Positions 34,733-43,797 of a DNA stretch of 50,105 bases are shown in pieces. Source of the DNA: Deltaproteobacteria bacterium. Lineage in GTDB: Bacteria; Myxococcota; Myxococcia; SLRQ01. The translations under genes were made by a program, and so were the position numbers. The first letter of the stretch is position 1, and each line of letters opens with the position of its first letter. The stretch covers positions 1 through 50,105 of the forward strand of contig SLRQ01000010.1 of NCBI GenBank assembly GCA_007130885.1. Reading direction: 5' to 3'. The notes under the pieces were generated by a model, which was given only the letters and a program-made list of their open reading frames with translations, was not told the origin of the DNA and did not search any database.

Positions 34733-36127
34733 TCAGCGGCCGCGAATAATCTCCGGCTCGGCTGCTTCTTTGGATCTGGAAGGTCGCGGAGGCGGTGTCC
34801 TTTGCGGTGAATGACTTCTTGCGAGACTTTGCAGCTCGCCTCTCAACCGCAGAATGCGTCTGTCGCGGGGATCCGCTTCGAGCAATCGGTTAGCCAAACG
34901 TAGGCCACGGCGGGCGTGTGCGGGGTTGTCCTTACACAGCTCCAGCAGAGCTATGGCGCCACGCCTATCCGAAGGATCATGCACTATCAGTCGTTCGAGA
35001 GCATTGATGGCATCCGTGGTTCTTCCCTGCGCCCGATAAGCGCCGGCCAGGAGGCGGTATGCTTCCGACAGCCCGGGCGCTTCCCTCGAAGCAGCTCTAT
35101 ACGATTCAACAGCGGAGTCAATGTCGCCGGCACCTTCCAAGGCCGCCCCACGGGCGAGTAATGCGGGTGCAAGACGAGGATCGAAACGAAGCGCGTTGTT
35201 GGCCGCCGCTAGAGCCTCTTCATACCTGCCAAGACCGACCAAAGCACGAGCGTATGCCGCATGAATCAGCGGATCCCTTGCCCTGGAGACGGTGTAGGGC
35301 TCGATCATACCTCTTGCCTGCTCGGCCTCACCAGCATCTATGAGTGCCTCGACATATGAGCGCACAACAGCGATATTTCCACCTAGCTCCACAGCTTTAT
35401 TCAAGGCTTCCCTTGCTTCTCGGGGCTCGCCTTGTTGCATCAAGAACCATCCCAGAGCCGCGTGCGGCTCCGGATCACCAGCTTTCGCCGCTGCTTGCTG
35501 CAGCAGATCACGCGCCGCGGCGGCTTCGCCCTCAGCCGCTTTCAACAAGCCCTCGAACATCCTTGTGTCGTGAGCAGTTCGGCTCTCTTGCAGTTCCTTC
35601 ATCACCTCCCGGGCATCCTCGACTCTTCCTGCTCTTGCGAGGGCAAGACCGAGTTGCTGCAGGTCTTGCGGATCCCGACCAATGGAGACCGCCTTTTTGT
35701 AGTATTGCGCCGCTCTGCCATATCTGCCTTGACCGAAGTGTATTCTTCCTCTCAGCGAATGAAGGTCGCCGGATTCCGGCAGCAACCGCTCCGCCGAACC
35801 AAGCTCCAGCAAAGCACGGGCATCCTCACCCCGAAGATGATAGACTTTCGCGAGCATCAAAGAGGCTTCCCCGAATTGGGAATAGTCACTGATTGCCTGT
35901 CTGAACGCGCTCTCGGCGGCGTCCAGGTCGCCTCTAGCCAGGTAGGTCTCTCCCCGAGAGAAGGACTCGGCGGCCCGTTCCTCGGCGGGCCTGCCACCTC
36001 CACGAAGATCATCGAAAGCATCCTGAAGCAACTCGCAGCCCACGGTTCCGTGAACGAATCCGGCAGCGAGGATTAACTCCAGCACACGGCGAAAACGTCC
36101 GCCCTCACGTCTGGCGACGGCTCGCAT
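34733..36127 (-). CDS. TPR-repeat lipoprotein
   Basis: The protein has about 464 residues from the ATG at 36127; the frame is open to 36325, but that stretch is Cys/Arg-rich and unlike a signal. The N terminus has RFRRVLELILAAGFVHG and lipobox GTVGC with Cys31. About ten tetratricopeptide repeats follow, for example ESFSRGETYLARGDLDAAESAFRQA, GRYGRAAQYYKKAVSIG and GDIDSAVESYRAASREAPG. The C terminus is basic. Such lipoproteins act as scaffolds for envelope complexes or in pilus and secretion assembly. No partner gene is adjacent. The gene is convergent with the M16 peptidase gene and divergent from the methyltransferase gene. Confidence 0.92.
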   Translation of the reverse strand: MRAVARREGGRFRRVLELILAAGFVHGTVGCELLQDAFDDLRGGGRPAEERAAESFSRGETYLARGDLDAAESAFRQAISDYSQFGEASLMLAKVYHLRGEDARALLELGSAERLLPESGDLHSLRGRIHFGQGRYGRAAQYYKKAVSIGRDPQDLQQLGLALARAGRVEDAREVMKELQESRTAHDTRMFEGLLKAAEGEAAAARDLLQQAAAKAGDPEPHAALGWFLMQQGEPREAREALNKAVELGGNIAVVRSYVEALIDAGEAEQARGMIEPYTVSRARDPLIHAAYARALVGLGRYEEALAAANNALRFDPRLAPALLARGAALEGAGDIDSAVESYRAASREAPGLSEAYRLLAGAYRAQGRTTDAINALERLIVHDPSDRRGAIALLELCKDNPAHARRGLRLANRLLEADPRDRRILRLRGELQSLARSHSPQRTPPPRPSRSKEAAEPEIIRGR

Positions 36128-36240
36128 CGAAATCGAGCAGGTACGAAGCTGTTGAAAAACGACAGTCACAACCGTTTCTTTAACCTTGCAACTAGGGCTC
36201 ACGCAAGATTTGAAGGAGCCGACACATTGGTTTCTCGCAC

Positions 36241-36885
36241 ATGACCATCGACAATCGACCAACTCGTACTGACAGGTCAAGCCAGGACAACGACGATGTC
36301 GGCGTTGGGCCTCACCCCATGCCATGGCCGAACGATCCTCGTTTGGACCCTGATCTTCTGGCCAACGGAGACAGGCGTAACGTCGTTGATCGCTATCGCT
36401 ACTGGAAGGTCGAGGCCGTTCTCGAAGACCTGGACAAGCGACGCCATCCTTTTCACGTCGCCATTGAGAACTGGCGTCATGACTTCAACATCGGCTCGGT
36501 GGTCAGAAACGCGAACGCCTTCGGCGCCCGAAGCGTACACATAATCGGACGAAGGAGGTGGAATCGCAGGGGAGCTATGATGACCGAACTCTACCAACAC
36601 ATAGCCCGTCACGAGTCTCTTGGAAGCCTTTGCGAACTTTCATCCCGTGAGAACCTGTGTATCGTGGGCATTGACAATATTCCGGGCTCCACCTCGATCC
36701 ACGATTCCGATGTACCCAGGTCATGCATATTCCTCTTTGGCCAGGAAGGCTCGGGGCTTTCCCTAGAAGCTCGGCAGGCATCCGATACGATCCTCTCGAT
36801 ACCACAGTACGGATCCACCCGCTCGATCAACGCCGGTGCCGCATCCGCAATAGCAATGTACGAGTGGTGCCGCCGTCACGCCTAG
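36241..36885 (+). CDS. SpoU/TrmH-family RNA 2'-O-methyltransferase
   Basis: The protein has 214 residues, the family's usual size. The SPOUT knotted-fold motifs are all present: motif 1 NIGSVVRNANAFGARSV with the catalytic Asn/Arg, motif 2 IFLFGQEGSGLS, and motif 3 IPQYGSTRSINAGAASAIAMYEW for SAM binding. It transfers a methyl group to a ribose 2'-OH in tRNA or rRNA; the target cannot be told from sequence. It is a single gene divergent from the TPR lipoprotein. Its stop lies 13 bases from the end of the convergent alkyltransferase-like gene. Confidence 0.95.
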   Translation: MTIDNRPTRTDRSSQDNDDVGVGPHPMPWPNDPRLDPDLLANGDRRNVVDRYRYWKVEAVLEDLDKRRHPFHVAIENWRHDFNIGSVVRNANAFGARSVHIIGRRRWNRRGAMMTELYQHIARHESLGSLCELSSRENLCIVGIDNIPGSTSIHDSDVPRSCIFLFGQEGSGLSLEARQASDTILSIPQYGSTRSINAGAASAIAMYEWCRRHA

Positions 36886-36897
36886 TGTCCCGTGCGG

Positions 36898-37518
36898 TTA
36901 GATCTGTGGACCGACTCCTTCTATCTCGAGTAGACGAAGCTTCATGGCAACCCCCCCCGGTCCGGTCCATCCACCTAAACGTTTGCCGGCCGCTATGATC
37001 CTGTGCGCGGGAATCAACAGAGTAATCGGACATCGCCGCAAGGCATTGCCCGCCGCTCGGGCGGCGCCTGGGTAACCCGCCTCCTCGGCGACTTCTCCAT
37101 AGGTCATGGTCGCTCCGGGCGGCACCTCTCTCGTAGCATTCCATACATGCTTGTTGAACCGAGGAGTCCCCGCGGGCAGATCGAGCGGCACATCCAAGAA
37201 GTCATCTAAATTGCCTTCAAAATGCCCGGCAATGCGAGTGATTACTTGACGCACCCATCGGGGTGCTCTCCCAATAGCCACCAGCCTGCACGTCTTCTCT
37301 CGCGCATCGAGAATGGGGCCGTGGCCTTTACGGGGACGACCGGCCTTGCTTGGAGATGCCGTAATTCCAGCACGGAGAAGTGCTGGATCGACCGTTCTAG
37401 GGTAATGGGCGGAATCCTGCAAAGTCAGAGAAAAGACGCCGGATCGGCTCCATCCGATGACACACACACCAAGCGAAGTTTCGAATACCGTTGCCCTGCG
37501 GGCGCCTTCTTGTTCCAT
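36898..37518 (-). CDS. Alkyltransferase-like protein (MGMT family, active-site Cys replaced by Ala)
   Basis: The protein has about 206 residues from the ATG at 37518; an in-frame GTG at 37578 is a weaker start. The C-terminal half matches O6-alkylguanine-DNA alkyltransferases: TMTYGEVAEEAGYPGAARAAGNALRR, then IPAHRII (169-175) and LGGWTGPGGVAMKLRLL. The family's alkyl-accepting PCHR is PAHR here (Ala171). So it cannot repair by suicide transfer and should instead flag O6-alkylguanine for nucleotide excision repair, as ATL proteins do. From memory, T. thermophilus TTHA1564 also has Ala. Unlike most short ATLs it keeps a sizeable N-terminal domain, as in Ogt. Confidence 0.9.
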   Translation of the reverse strand: MEQEGARRATVFETSLGVCVIGWSRSGVFSLTLQDSAHYPRTVDPALLRAGITASPSKAGRPRKGHGPILDAREKTCRLVAIGRAPRWVRQVITRIAGHFEGNLDDFLDVPLDLPAGTPRFNKHVWNATREVPPGATMTYGEVAEEAGYPGAARAAGNALRRCPITLLIPAHRIIAAGKRLGGWTGPGGVAMKLRLLEIEGVGPQI

Positions 37519-37721
37519 TTGACCCCATCCAACATTACTACTCTGACTTGCAAGCACTTGGCGTTCCCGCTTCTTCACTCCTCAACCGCCATGGCAATAG
37601 AAAGTGAACTCCCTCCTTGAAGACTTGCGCTTTCCTATCGTAATGAAAAAAGCGGCACACACGAGAAGCTTTCGAACCCTTCGGTGAGTATCGACAATAA
37701 CCAGAGGAGAGAACTGGTTCC

Positions 37722-38462
37722 ATGGAACTCGTAATACAACAGACCGCTCGAGACGCCGCCAACATGTGCGCCAATATCATAGGTTCGGCCATACGAGAAA
37801 AACCGGAGATTGTGCTGGGGCTTGCCACGGGTCGAACGATGGAACCTCTTTACGCCGCACTTGCGGAACGCCACCGCCGTCAAGGTCTCGATTTCGCCGG
37901 ATGCGTGGCCTTCGCTCTCGATGAATACGTGGGCCTTGGACCCGCTCACGAGCAATCGTATAGCTACTACCTTCAACGCCATCTGTTCGACCAAGTGGGT
38001 ATTTCGCCGGATCAGATTCGCCTTCTCGACGGGCTTGCGCCCGACCTCGACGCTGAAGCCCAAAGATACGAGCAAGAGATCACAGCTCGTGGAGGAATCG
38101 ATCTTCAACTCGTCGGCATGGGCAATAACGGTCATATCGGATTCAATGAACCTGGTTCGTCTTTTGGCTCACGCACACGCCCCGTCCCTCTCACCCCGGA
38201 AACAATCGCCCAAAACGCCGAGGTCTTCGGTAATCCAGCGAAGGTCCCCAGCTACGCCATTACTATGGGAGTAGCAACTATATTGGAGGCTGGAAGATGC
38301 GTGATGTTGGTGACTGGGAGCGCCAAGGCCGGGATCCTCGCTAGAGCAATGGAATCCTCTCCGACCACGGAAATCACAGCTTCCGCACTTCAGCTACACC
38401 CTGACTGCCTGGTGATAGCGGATAAAGCAGCCGCCAGCTCGTTACGGCAGCGGGCCGGCTAA
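37722..38462 (+). CDS. nagB: Glucosamine-6-phosphate deaminase
   Basis: The protein has 246 residues, a short-form NagB. AGGAGAG precedes the ATG by about ten bases. Hallmarks are VLGLATGRTMEPLYAAL for phosphate, ALDEYVGLG with catalytic Asp, GMGNNGHIGFNEPGS with catalytic His and Glu, and VTGSAKAGILARAM. It converts GlcN6P to fructose-6-phosphate and ammonia, feeding amino sugars into glycolysis. No nagA or transporter lies nearby, so it probably serves cell-wall or GlcNAc recycling from genes elsewhere. It is divergent from the alkyltransferase-like gene. Confidence 0.96.
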   Translation: MELVIQQTARDAANMCANIIGSAIREKPEIVLGLATGRTMEPLYAALAERHRRQGLDFAGCVAFALDEYVGLGPAHEQSYSYYLQRHLFDQVGISPDQIRLLDGLAPDLDAEAQRYEQEITARGGIDLQLVGMGNNGHIGFNEPGSSFGSRTRPVPLTPETIAQNAEVFGNPAKVPSYAITMGVATILEAGRCVMLVTGSAKAGILARAMESSPTTEITASALQLHPDCLVIADKAAASSLRQRAG

Positions 38463-38527
38463 ACCAAAGTTCGTGATGAGGCGCATCTTCGCGGAACCTC
38501 GTCGGCTTCCAACCGAGATCGGAATCG

Positions 38528-39709
38528 TCAAGCAATGACGCCGGCGGCTCGCAAGCGCTGTAGAGCACTCTCGTCGAAACCTGCCTCGGCCAGCACCGTC
38601 TCGGTATCAGCTCCAAGAGCAGGAGAAGGACGAACCGCATGACCCTGGCTTCCAACGAAGCGGACTGGGCACGCTACATGACGCGCCACCTCCTCCTCTG
38701 AAATTTCGCAATCCACGAAGCTGCCCCTGTAGCGGTGCTGCTGATCTTGAAAAAGTTCATCACCCTCGTAAACGGGCTCGCAGCACACATCGTACTTCTC
38801 GAAATGAGCCACCCACTCGTCTCGAGTACGGCTCTCAAAAACTGCTTCCAATTCTTGCTTTGCCTGGAGTCCCTCTTCACCTGTCTTCATGCCGGCGCCC
38901 ACCATGTCCTCTCGGCCAACGGACCGGCAGAACGCTTTCCAGAAACGCTCTTCGATGGCCGCGAGAGTCATGTATCCGCCGTCCTTCGTCCGATAGACGG
39001 AGTACGCTGGCACGGCCCCCAGCAGCAGCCCTCCTCCGCGATCCACAGGACCACTCATTGCCGATCTCGCACCGATCTGCATGGAGAGAAAAGACAGCGC
39101 GGCCTCCGTCATGGAGATGTCTATCCAGCTCCCATCGCCCGTCGTCTTCTTCTTGTGAATGGCGGTAAGAATTCCGATGACCCCCATCAGGCCACCTCCA
39201 ACATCGGCCACCTGGACCCCGGGAATGACGGGAGCACCACTGCTCGGACCGCAAAGACCCAACACCCCTGCCAGCCCAATGAAGTTCAGGTCATGACCTG
39301 GCCTGCGTCGCCGAGGACCCTCTTGGCCATGACCGCTTATGGAACAGAGTATGATCTCGGGACGTGCTGCTCGAAGATCCTCGTAGCCCAGTCCTAAACG
39401 ATCCATCACGCCGGGTCTGAAGGACTCGATGACCACATCCACGCCGGCGGCAACCAGGGACAAAAACGTTTCCCTTCCAAGCGGTTTTTTGAGATCGATG
39501 GCCAGAGAAAGCTTGTTGCGGTTTAGAGCGTGGAAAAAACCGCTGCCATGACCCTGCCTCGGAGGTAGCCAGCGAAGATAATCTCCCTCGTCAGGTGACT
39601 CGACCTTGATTACCTCCGCGCCCAAATCGGCCAGTATGAGCGAGCAATAAGGCCCAGGAAGAAGACGTGATAGATCCAGCACACGCACGTCTTCAAGCGG
39701 AAGCTTCAC
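38528..39709 (-). CDS. CaiB/BaiF family CoA transferase (or alpha-methylacyl-CoA racemase)
   Basis: The protein has 393 residues. Family features are VRVLDLSRLLPGPYCSLILADLGAEVIKVE at the N terminus, FFHALNRNKLSLAIDLKK, and the catalytic Asp in RPGHDLNFIGLAG. Others are VQVADVGGGLMGVIGILTAI and GDGSWIDISM. Class III CoA transferases and racemases share this fold and cannot be separated on sequence reading alone; the His-Asp pair GHD favours the racemase-like branch. The adjacent SCP2-domain protein, which binds acyl-CoA or sterols, supports a role in branched-chain or fatty acyl-CoA metabolism. Confidence 0.92.
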   Translation of the reverse strand: MKLPLEDVRVLDLSRLLPGPYCSLILADLGAEVIKVESPDEGDYLRWLPPRQGHGSGFFHALNRNKLSLAIDLKKPLGRETFLSLVAAGVDVVIESFRPGVMDRLGLGYEDLRAARPEIILCSISGHGQEGPRRRRPGHDLNFIGLAGVLGLCGPSSGAPVIPGVQVADVGGGLMGVIGILTAIHKKKTTGDGSWIDISMTEAALSFLSMQIGARSAMSGPVDRGGGLLLGAVPAYSVYRTKDGGYMTLAAIEERFWKAFCRSVGREDMVGAGMKTGEEGLQAKQELEAVFESRTRDEWVAHFEKYDVCCEPVYEGDELFQDQQHRYRGSFVDCEISEEEVARHVACPVRFVGSQGHAVRPSPALGADTETVLAEAGFDESALQRLRAAGVIA

Positions 39710-39773
39710 AGGCGCAACTCCTCACCGGCTTATTTGTGCCGTATCGTCTCGAGCGCACTCACCGGTCCATGGG

Positions 39774-40097
39774 CTAGACGATAATCTCTCCGAGCTTCAT
39801 CGCCAGGCTCATGTCACCGCCGATACGCAGCTTACCTGACATGAAAGCTACCTGGGGATTGACCTCGCCGCTTATCACCTTCATGAAGTCGTCGCCTTCA
39901 GCGGTGACCACGCACTGAGCGCTCTCATCTTCGCCGGCGCGAACCTCTGGTTTCGTCAGATCCACCGTCCAGCAACCACCGATCTGCCCCGTGATGTTGA
40001 ACTGGTAAACGGCGTTGATTTTCAAAAAAGCATCAGGTTTTTCTTGAAGCCTCTCGGCCACCTTGATCTCAAAGTATTCTTTCGGATTCGATGCCAT
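39774..40097 (-). CDS. SCP2 sterol/lipid-binding domain protein
   Basis: The protein has 107 residues from the ATG at 40097, with GGGAG seven bases upstream; a start at 40115 is rejected. The whole length is one SCP2 domain: ADAYFEIKV-like start (KEYFEIKVAERL), YQFNITGQIGGCWTVDL, CVVTAEGDDFMKVISGEVNPQVAFMSGKLRIGGDMSLAMKL. SCP2 proteins bind long-chain acyl-CoA or sterols and are fused or adjacent to beta-oxidation enzymes. It lies 64 bases upstream of the CoA transferase gene on the same strand and is probably cotranscribed with it. It has no signal peptide, so it is cytoplasmic. Confidence 0.94.
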   Translation of the reverse strand: MASNPKEYFEIKVAERLQEKPDAFLKINAVYQFNITGQIGGCWTVDLTKPEVRAGEDESAQCVVTAEGDDFMKVISGEVNPQVAFMSGKLRIGGDMSLAMKLGEIIV

Positions 40098-40301
40098 GGC
40101 TGTCTCCCGCCGCAACCTTGGAGGCCCTGCGAAAGTCGGGCGTCAAGAGGCTTCCATTCGGCGGCGGCGGCACGGTAGCAACGGTTTCACGCGGGTGTCA
40201 ATGCCGGCATCGACCGAGAAATCTTCTTTGAATAGCCATCGGCCGAGTTTGTACTGCTTTTCGAACCCGTGCGCGAGCGGGCTTGTAGCGCGTGTTCCTG
40301 C

Positions 40302-42257
40302 TTATCTGTAAAAGCGCTGGTCGCCTCTTGTACGAAGATCGAATGAAAAAATATATCCGGGCCCCGAATATGGGAGAAAAAGCCGGCCTGTACCGTATCG
40401 ACTGGTATCCGGCCGGAAAGCGGCCGGCTGCCCGGGCATGCTCGCCGGTGGCACCTGGAGCCCCGCTACATCTGGAACAGCCCGCACTCGCTCGAAGCCG
40501 TCGGAGACGTGGAGGCGCCTCTCGACCCCTTCCACCATATCGTCCTCATGCTGCACTTCGGCCAAGGTGAACCTGATCTCCGGCCCTTCCACCGGAGGGT
40601 CGAGTTGCATGAAGGGCTCTCCTCGATGCTCAAAGGTATCACCCGGCCTGACTCGCCATGAAGAATCCAGGCCACTTGCCGTAACCAGGTAATCGCCGGC
40701 CCTGACGCGATAGGTCACCGTCTCATCGAAACAGTCTTCCGAGGGAAGAGGAGGTCCTCCTTCAAGAACCGCGAGGGTCATTCCGCCGGAGATCCCATCA
40801 ACCTCCTCGATCTCCCAGGTCAAATGCGGTGCCTCCGTGTAGACTTCACACCCCGCCGGAGGCTCCTCATCGAACCAGCGAACAATGGTCAAACGGTCGC
40901 CGGCGGCAACCCAAACAGCGGTTGACGCCATCAACGGCAGCACGGCCACACCGTCCATATCGGCCGCGACGGTTCCCAAGGCTGGAGCTTGCCCTGGGAT
41001 TTCCCCTCGCCAAGCAACTCGCCAAGTACGTGTTCTCGTAACGCCAGGCGTTACTTCCACCAGTGGAATACGTCGCGGCTCTTGCCCCCCTTCTACGTAC
41101 TCTGGGTTTTCCTCGCTTTCCAGTGCCGGCAGTCCTGTTCCTTCTCCATCGGCGTCGGCCGAAGGCTCGAGCACATAAGTGGGCTCCGGAGCCGACCGAC
41201 CGTAGTCATCGATTGGTACCATCCTACCGCCGTCAACATAAAGAACGCTGCCGTCTATGAGAGTGACGAGAAGAAGAAACGGAACTTGAATAGCCTCCCT
41301 GTCCCCTTCTTGCCCCACATCCACCAGAGCACGCAAAGCCGTCGTAAGAGAGACACCGTACCCCGGCAACGGCATAGGCCTGACTTCACCATCAATTTCA
41401 TGGATGGCCGCAACACCTCTCTCGCGCTCGTCCAAAGCCAGAATACCGCCTCCGCTAGCAGTGATACCGTATATGAACCTGCCCTGGGGTACTCTCACTG
41501 GCTCGGACGTCGCCTCCGGAGAGGCGTGCAACATCCCAATCGGCTCACCAGTTCGAACGACGTCCGCGTCACCGGTCGCGGGATCGATTCGGAGAGCTTC
41601 CGCGGTATCAACACTCGACATCCAGACGACGGGCTCGCCGTCAGGATCCGCGACTGCAAGACCTCCAGGAACCACATCAACCGGCAAAACCTCGACGGAG
41701 AGGGCCGGAGACTCGTCCTCCCCCACGGCTCCTTCGGAGTCCCAGACATCGTCGATGAGTTCGATTACCATGAGAGCACCGGGCTGTCCGGTCAGTTCCG
41801 GCCAAGCGACAGCAATGAAGATGGTCCCACCGGATGCATGGCCCACGGCCACCGGCCGCCCGGCCAAGGCCAGAGGCAAACCAAGAGGCACCATTGCATC
41901 GGCGTCGAGCACCCTGGCCTGGTCGTCGATACCGGAAAGAACGATCGCGATCCCTCGCCGACCGTCATCCTCGTCTCCAGCGATGCCATGCACCACTGAA
42001 GGTCTGCGAACAGCCGGAATCTCTAGAGCGGCCAGCGGGTTCGGCGCACGAACGAACGCAGCCTCACCACCTATATCGAGCACATGAATCGCATTCGACA
42101 CCGGAGAAGCCACAAAGAGGCGGGAGCCAACGATAGCGCTTCCTTCCGGTTGTAGAATGTTACCCGAAAGAGGCATCGACTCTCCGTTGTCGCACGCGGA
42201 CGAAGACAACCCTAGCGCCATGAGCAAAAAAGCCGTTCGTACCAAGGAGCTTTTCAT
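40302..42257 (-). CDS. Large lipoprotein, probable beta-propeller
   Basis: The protein has about 651 residues from the ATG at 42257, which overlaps the preceding gene's stop by ATGA and has AAGGAG upstream. The signal sequence MKSSLVRTAFLLMALGLSSSAC ends in a lipobox with Cys22. The N-terminal ~370 residues carry repeated short strands of the YncE/kelch kind (LFVASPVSNAIHVLD, SILYVDGGRM), consistent with a propeller. The C-terminal part (from about 540) is beta-rich. No catalytic motif is visible. It is paired with the next propeller lipoprotein in one operon. Confidence 0.85.
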   Translation of the reverse strand: MKSSLVRTAFLLMALGLSSSACDNGESMPLSGNILQPEGSAIVGSRLFVASPVSNAIHVLDIGGEAAFVRAPNPLAALEIPAVRRPSVVHGIAGDEDDGRRGIAIVLSGIDDQARVLDADAMVPLGLPLALAGRPVAVGHASGGTIFIAVAWPELTGQPGALMVIELIDDVWDSEGAVGEDESPALSVEVLPVDVVPGGLAVADPDGEPVVWMSSVDTAEALRIDPATGDADVVRTGEPIGMLHASPEATSEPVRVPQGRFIYGITASGGGILALDERERGVAAIHEIDGEVRPMPLPGYGVSLTTALRALVDVGQEGDREAIQVPFLLLVTLIDGSVLYVDGGRMVPIDDYGRSAPEPTYVLEPSADADGEGTGLPALESEENPEYVEGGQEPRRIPLVEVTPGVTRTRTWRVAWRGEIPGQAPALGTVAADMDGVAVLPLMASTAVWVAAGDRLTIVRWFDEEPPAGCEVYTEAPHLTWEIEEVDGISGGMTLAVLEGGPPLPSEDCFDETVTYRVRAGDYLVTASGLDSSWRVRPGDTFEHRGEPFMQLDPPVEGPEIRFTLAEVQHEDDMVEGVERRLHVSDGFERVRAVPDVAGLQVPPASMPGQPAAFRPDTSRYGTGRLFLPYSGPGYIFSFDLRTRGDQRFYR

Positions 42258-43600
42258 GATCCGTTCTCCTTGGCGGTCCTGACCACAGCCCTGACCCGGG
42301 CTTGTCCCGCGGCTCGCAGATCCGGGATGTCCACGGCTCGCAACGCTCCGTCGGCGAAAGAAGCCACCCACACTCTAGCGCCACCACCGTCACGAGGCAC
42401 GGTCAGGACGGCCCAGGGCTGTATACCGACATCGGTCGACGGGTCTCGACTGCCGGCGGTTCTCCCTCCCTCGGGACAGGGGGTTTGAAGGTTACCGCAG
42501 ACAGTGCCATCCAGCACTCCGACGACCTTGCGACGATTTAGGTCGACCAACACCAGTGCATCAGCCTCGGTGGCCGTAACCACGGCAAGCCGCTCGCCAT
42601 CCTCTTCGAGTAGCACCATGCGCGAAGGGGCCTCGGGAAGAGGAATCATACCCCGCACCGACAAAGTCGCCGCTCCAAGCAAACCCACATCCAGCTCGAC
42701 CAGAGCACTAGGGCTTCTTGTGAGAGCATATGCAACCGAGCCTTCCCTGGAGAAAACGAGCGAGCGCCCATCGGTAGAGCCCGCGCTTCCCAGTAGGGAC
42801 TTCGCTTCGGTGGGAATCCTTTCCGCCGCAAAAGATTCCGCCGCGAATGACCTGATCTCCCCGGCCAGCGGCTCGGTCCTGGATCCAATCGCATACAACC
42901 GCGCGCCGCTCGGCCCCAGAACCAGATCGCGGGTCACCATTGAACCTACGGGGCGAAGCAACACATCTTCCGGTTCATTCACACGAACTCGAGCCAGCCA
43001 CGCTGAGTTGAGAGGAGCTTCAGACCCCTCTCCAGCTCTCTGGATACGGAGGGCTCCAACGTAGACATGTCCTCCGGAAACGGCGGCGGCGAAGGGGTCG
43101 GCTATGTTCGCATCGTCTGAAACCGGGAGAACTACGGCTTGAGGTCTACAATCCAATCCGCCGTCCGGATAACAGCGAAGTTCACCCAACCCGTCTCCGT
43201 CGATCACGGCGACCGCCCCTTCGCCTCGAAGAGGGACGAACAGGCGTTCCATATCTCCGTCGAGACGTGCCTTTGCTATACGGCCGCCAAAGCTGCCTAT
43301 GCTGACTCCGCCAAGCCAGGGGATGGAGCCCAACTCGAGAACACCGCCCAGCGGCTCCGCATCCACCGCTTCATTCAACGCAACAAGATCGATTGCGTGA
43401 AGCGCGCCGCCGGCATATCGCCGGTCGAAGTTGGCACCTACTACATAGAGCACATCGCCATCCGCTCCACCTAGCACCATGTCAGTCGGAAAGCGAAGAA
43501 TATCCAGGGGTTGTAGATCTTGGCCTTCGTCGCCACACGCGGCCAGCAGCACTACCGCCCCGACCAGGAACACAACCAATGTCAGCTTGAGTTTTTTCAT
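42254..43600 (-). CDS. Lipoprotein with a beta-propeller (YncE-like)
   Basis: The protein has about 448 residues from the ATG at 43600; the frame is open to 43753, but that part has no export signal. The signal is MKKLKLTLVVFLVGAVVLLAAC, with Cys22 as the lipidation site. The repeats AIDLVALNEAV, AVIDGDGLG, ALVELDVGLLG and ALVLVDLNRRKVVGVLD fit a seven-bladed propeller. It is first in the two-gene lipoprotein operon and divergent from the ABC exporter genes. The two propellers may form an envelope complex of unknown substrate. Confidence 0.85.
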   Translation of the reverse strand: MKKLKLTLVVFLVGAVVLLAACGDEGQDLQPLDILRFPTDMVLGGADGDVLYVVGANFDRRYAGGALHAIDLVALNEAVDAEPLGGVLELGSIPWLGGVSIGSFGGRIAKARLDGDMERLFVPLRGEGAVAVIDGDGLGELRCYPDGGLDCRPQAVVLPVSDDANIADPFAAAVSGGHVYVGALRIQRAGEGSEAPLNSAWLARVRVNEPEDVLLRPVGSMVTRDLVLGPSGARLYAIGSRTEPLAGEIRSFAAESFAAERIPTEAKSLLGSAGSTDGRSLVFSREGSVAYALTRSPSALVELDVGLLGAATLSVRGMIPLPEAPSRMVLLEEDGERLAVVTATEADALVLVDLNRRKVVGVLDGTVCGNLQTPCPEGGRTAGSRDPSTDVGIQPWAVLTVPRDGGGARVWVASFADGALRAVDIPDLRAAGQARVRAVVRTAKENGS

Positions 43601-43760
43601 TTCCGTTAGCACCGGATCCGGACTGGCGCGAAGAAGGCCAACATAGAGTGCAGCAGCCGCTCCGGTCAATGCCAGCTCGCCCTGACATAAGGATCCTACA
43701 AAGGATCCCGCCCGCTTGACCCAAACAGCACCGACCCCGACAATCACCTCCAAGAAAGGA

Positions 43761-43777
43761 GCGCCCTCCCTGGGCGC
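43761..43777. promoter_or_regulatory. GC-rich hairpin in the divergent intergenic region
   Basis: GCGCCC (43761-43766) pairs perfectly with GGGCGC (43772-43777) around a five-base loop. It lies 20 bases before the ATG of the ABC permease gene, in the region shared with the lipoprotein operon promoter. It has no T tract. It could be a leader hairpin or protein-binding site. Confidence 0.35.
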
Positions 43778-43797
43778 ACAGTCCCGTGCGAATTGAA

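Noticed and set aside
40989..41999. Plus-strand open frame of 336 codons within the 40.3-42.3 kb lipoprotein gene
   Set aside because: No recognisable family, and it is antisense of a lipoprotein with a signal peptide, lipobox and ribosome-binding site.
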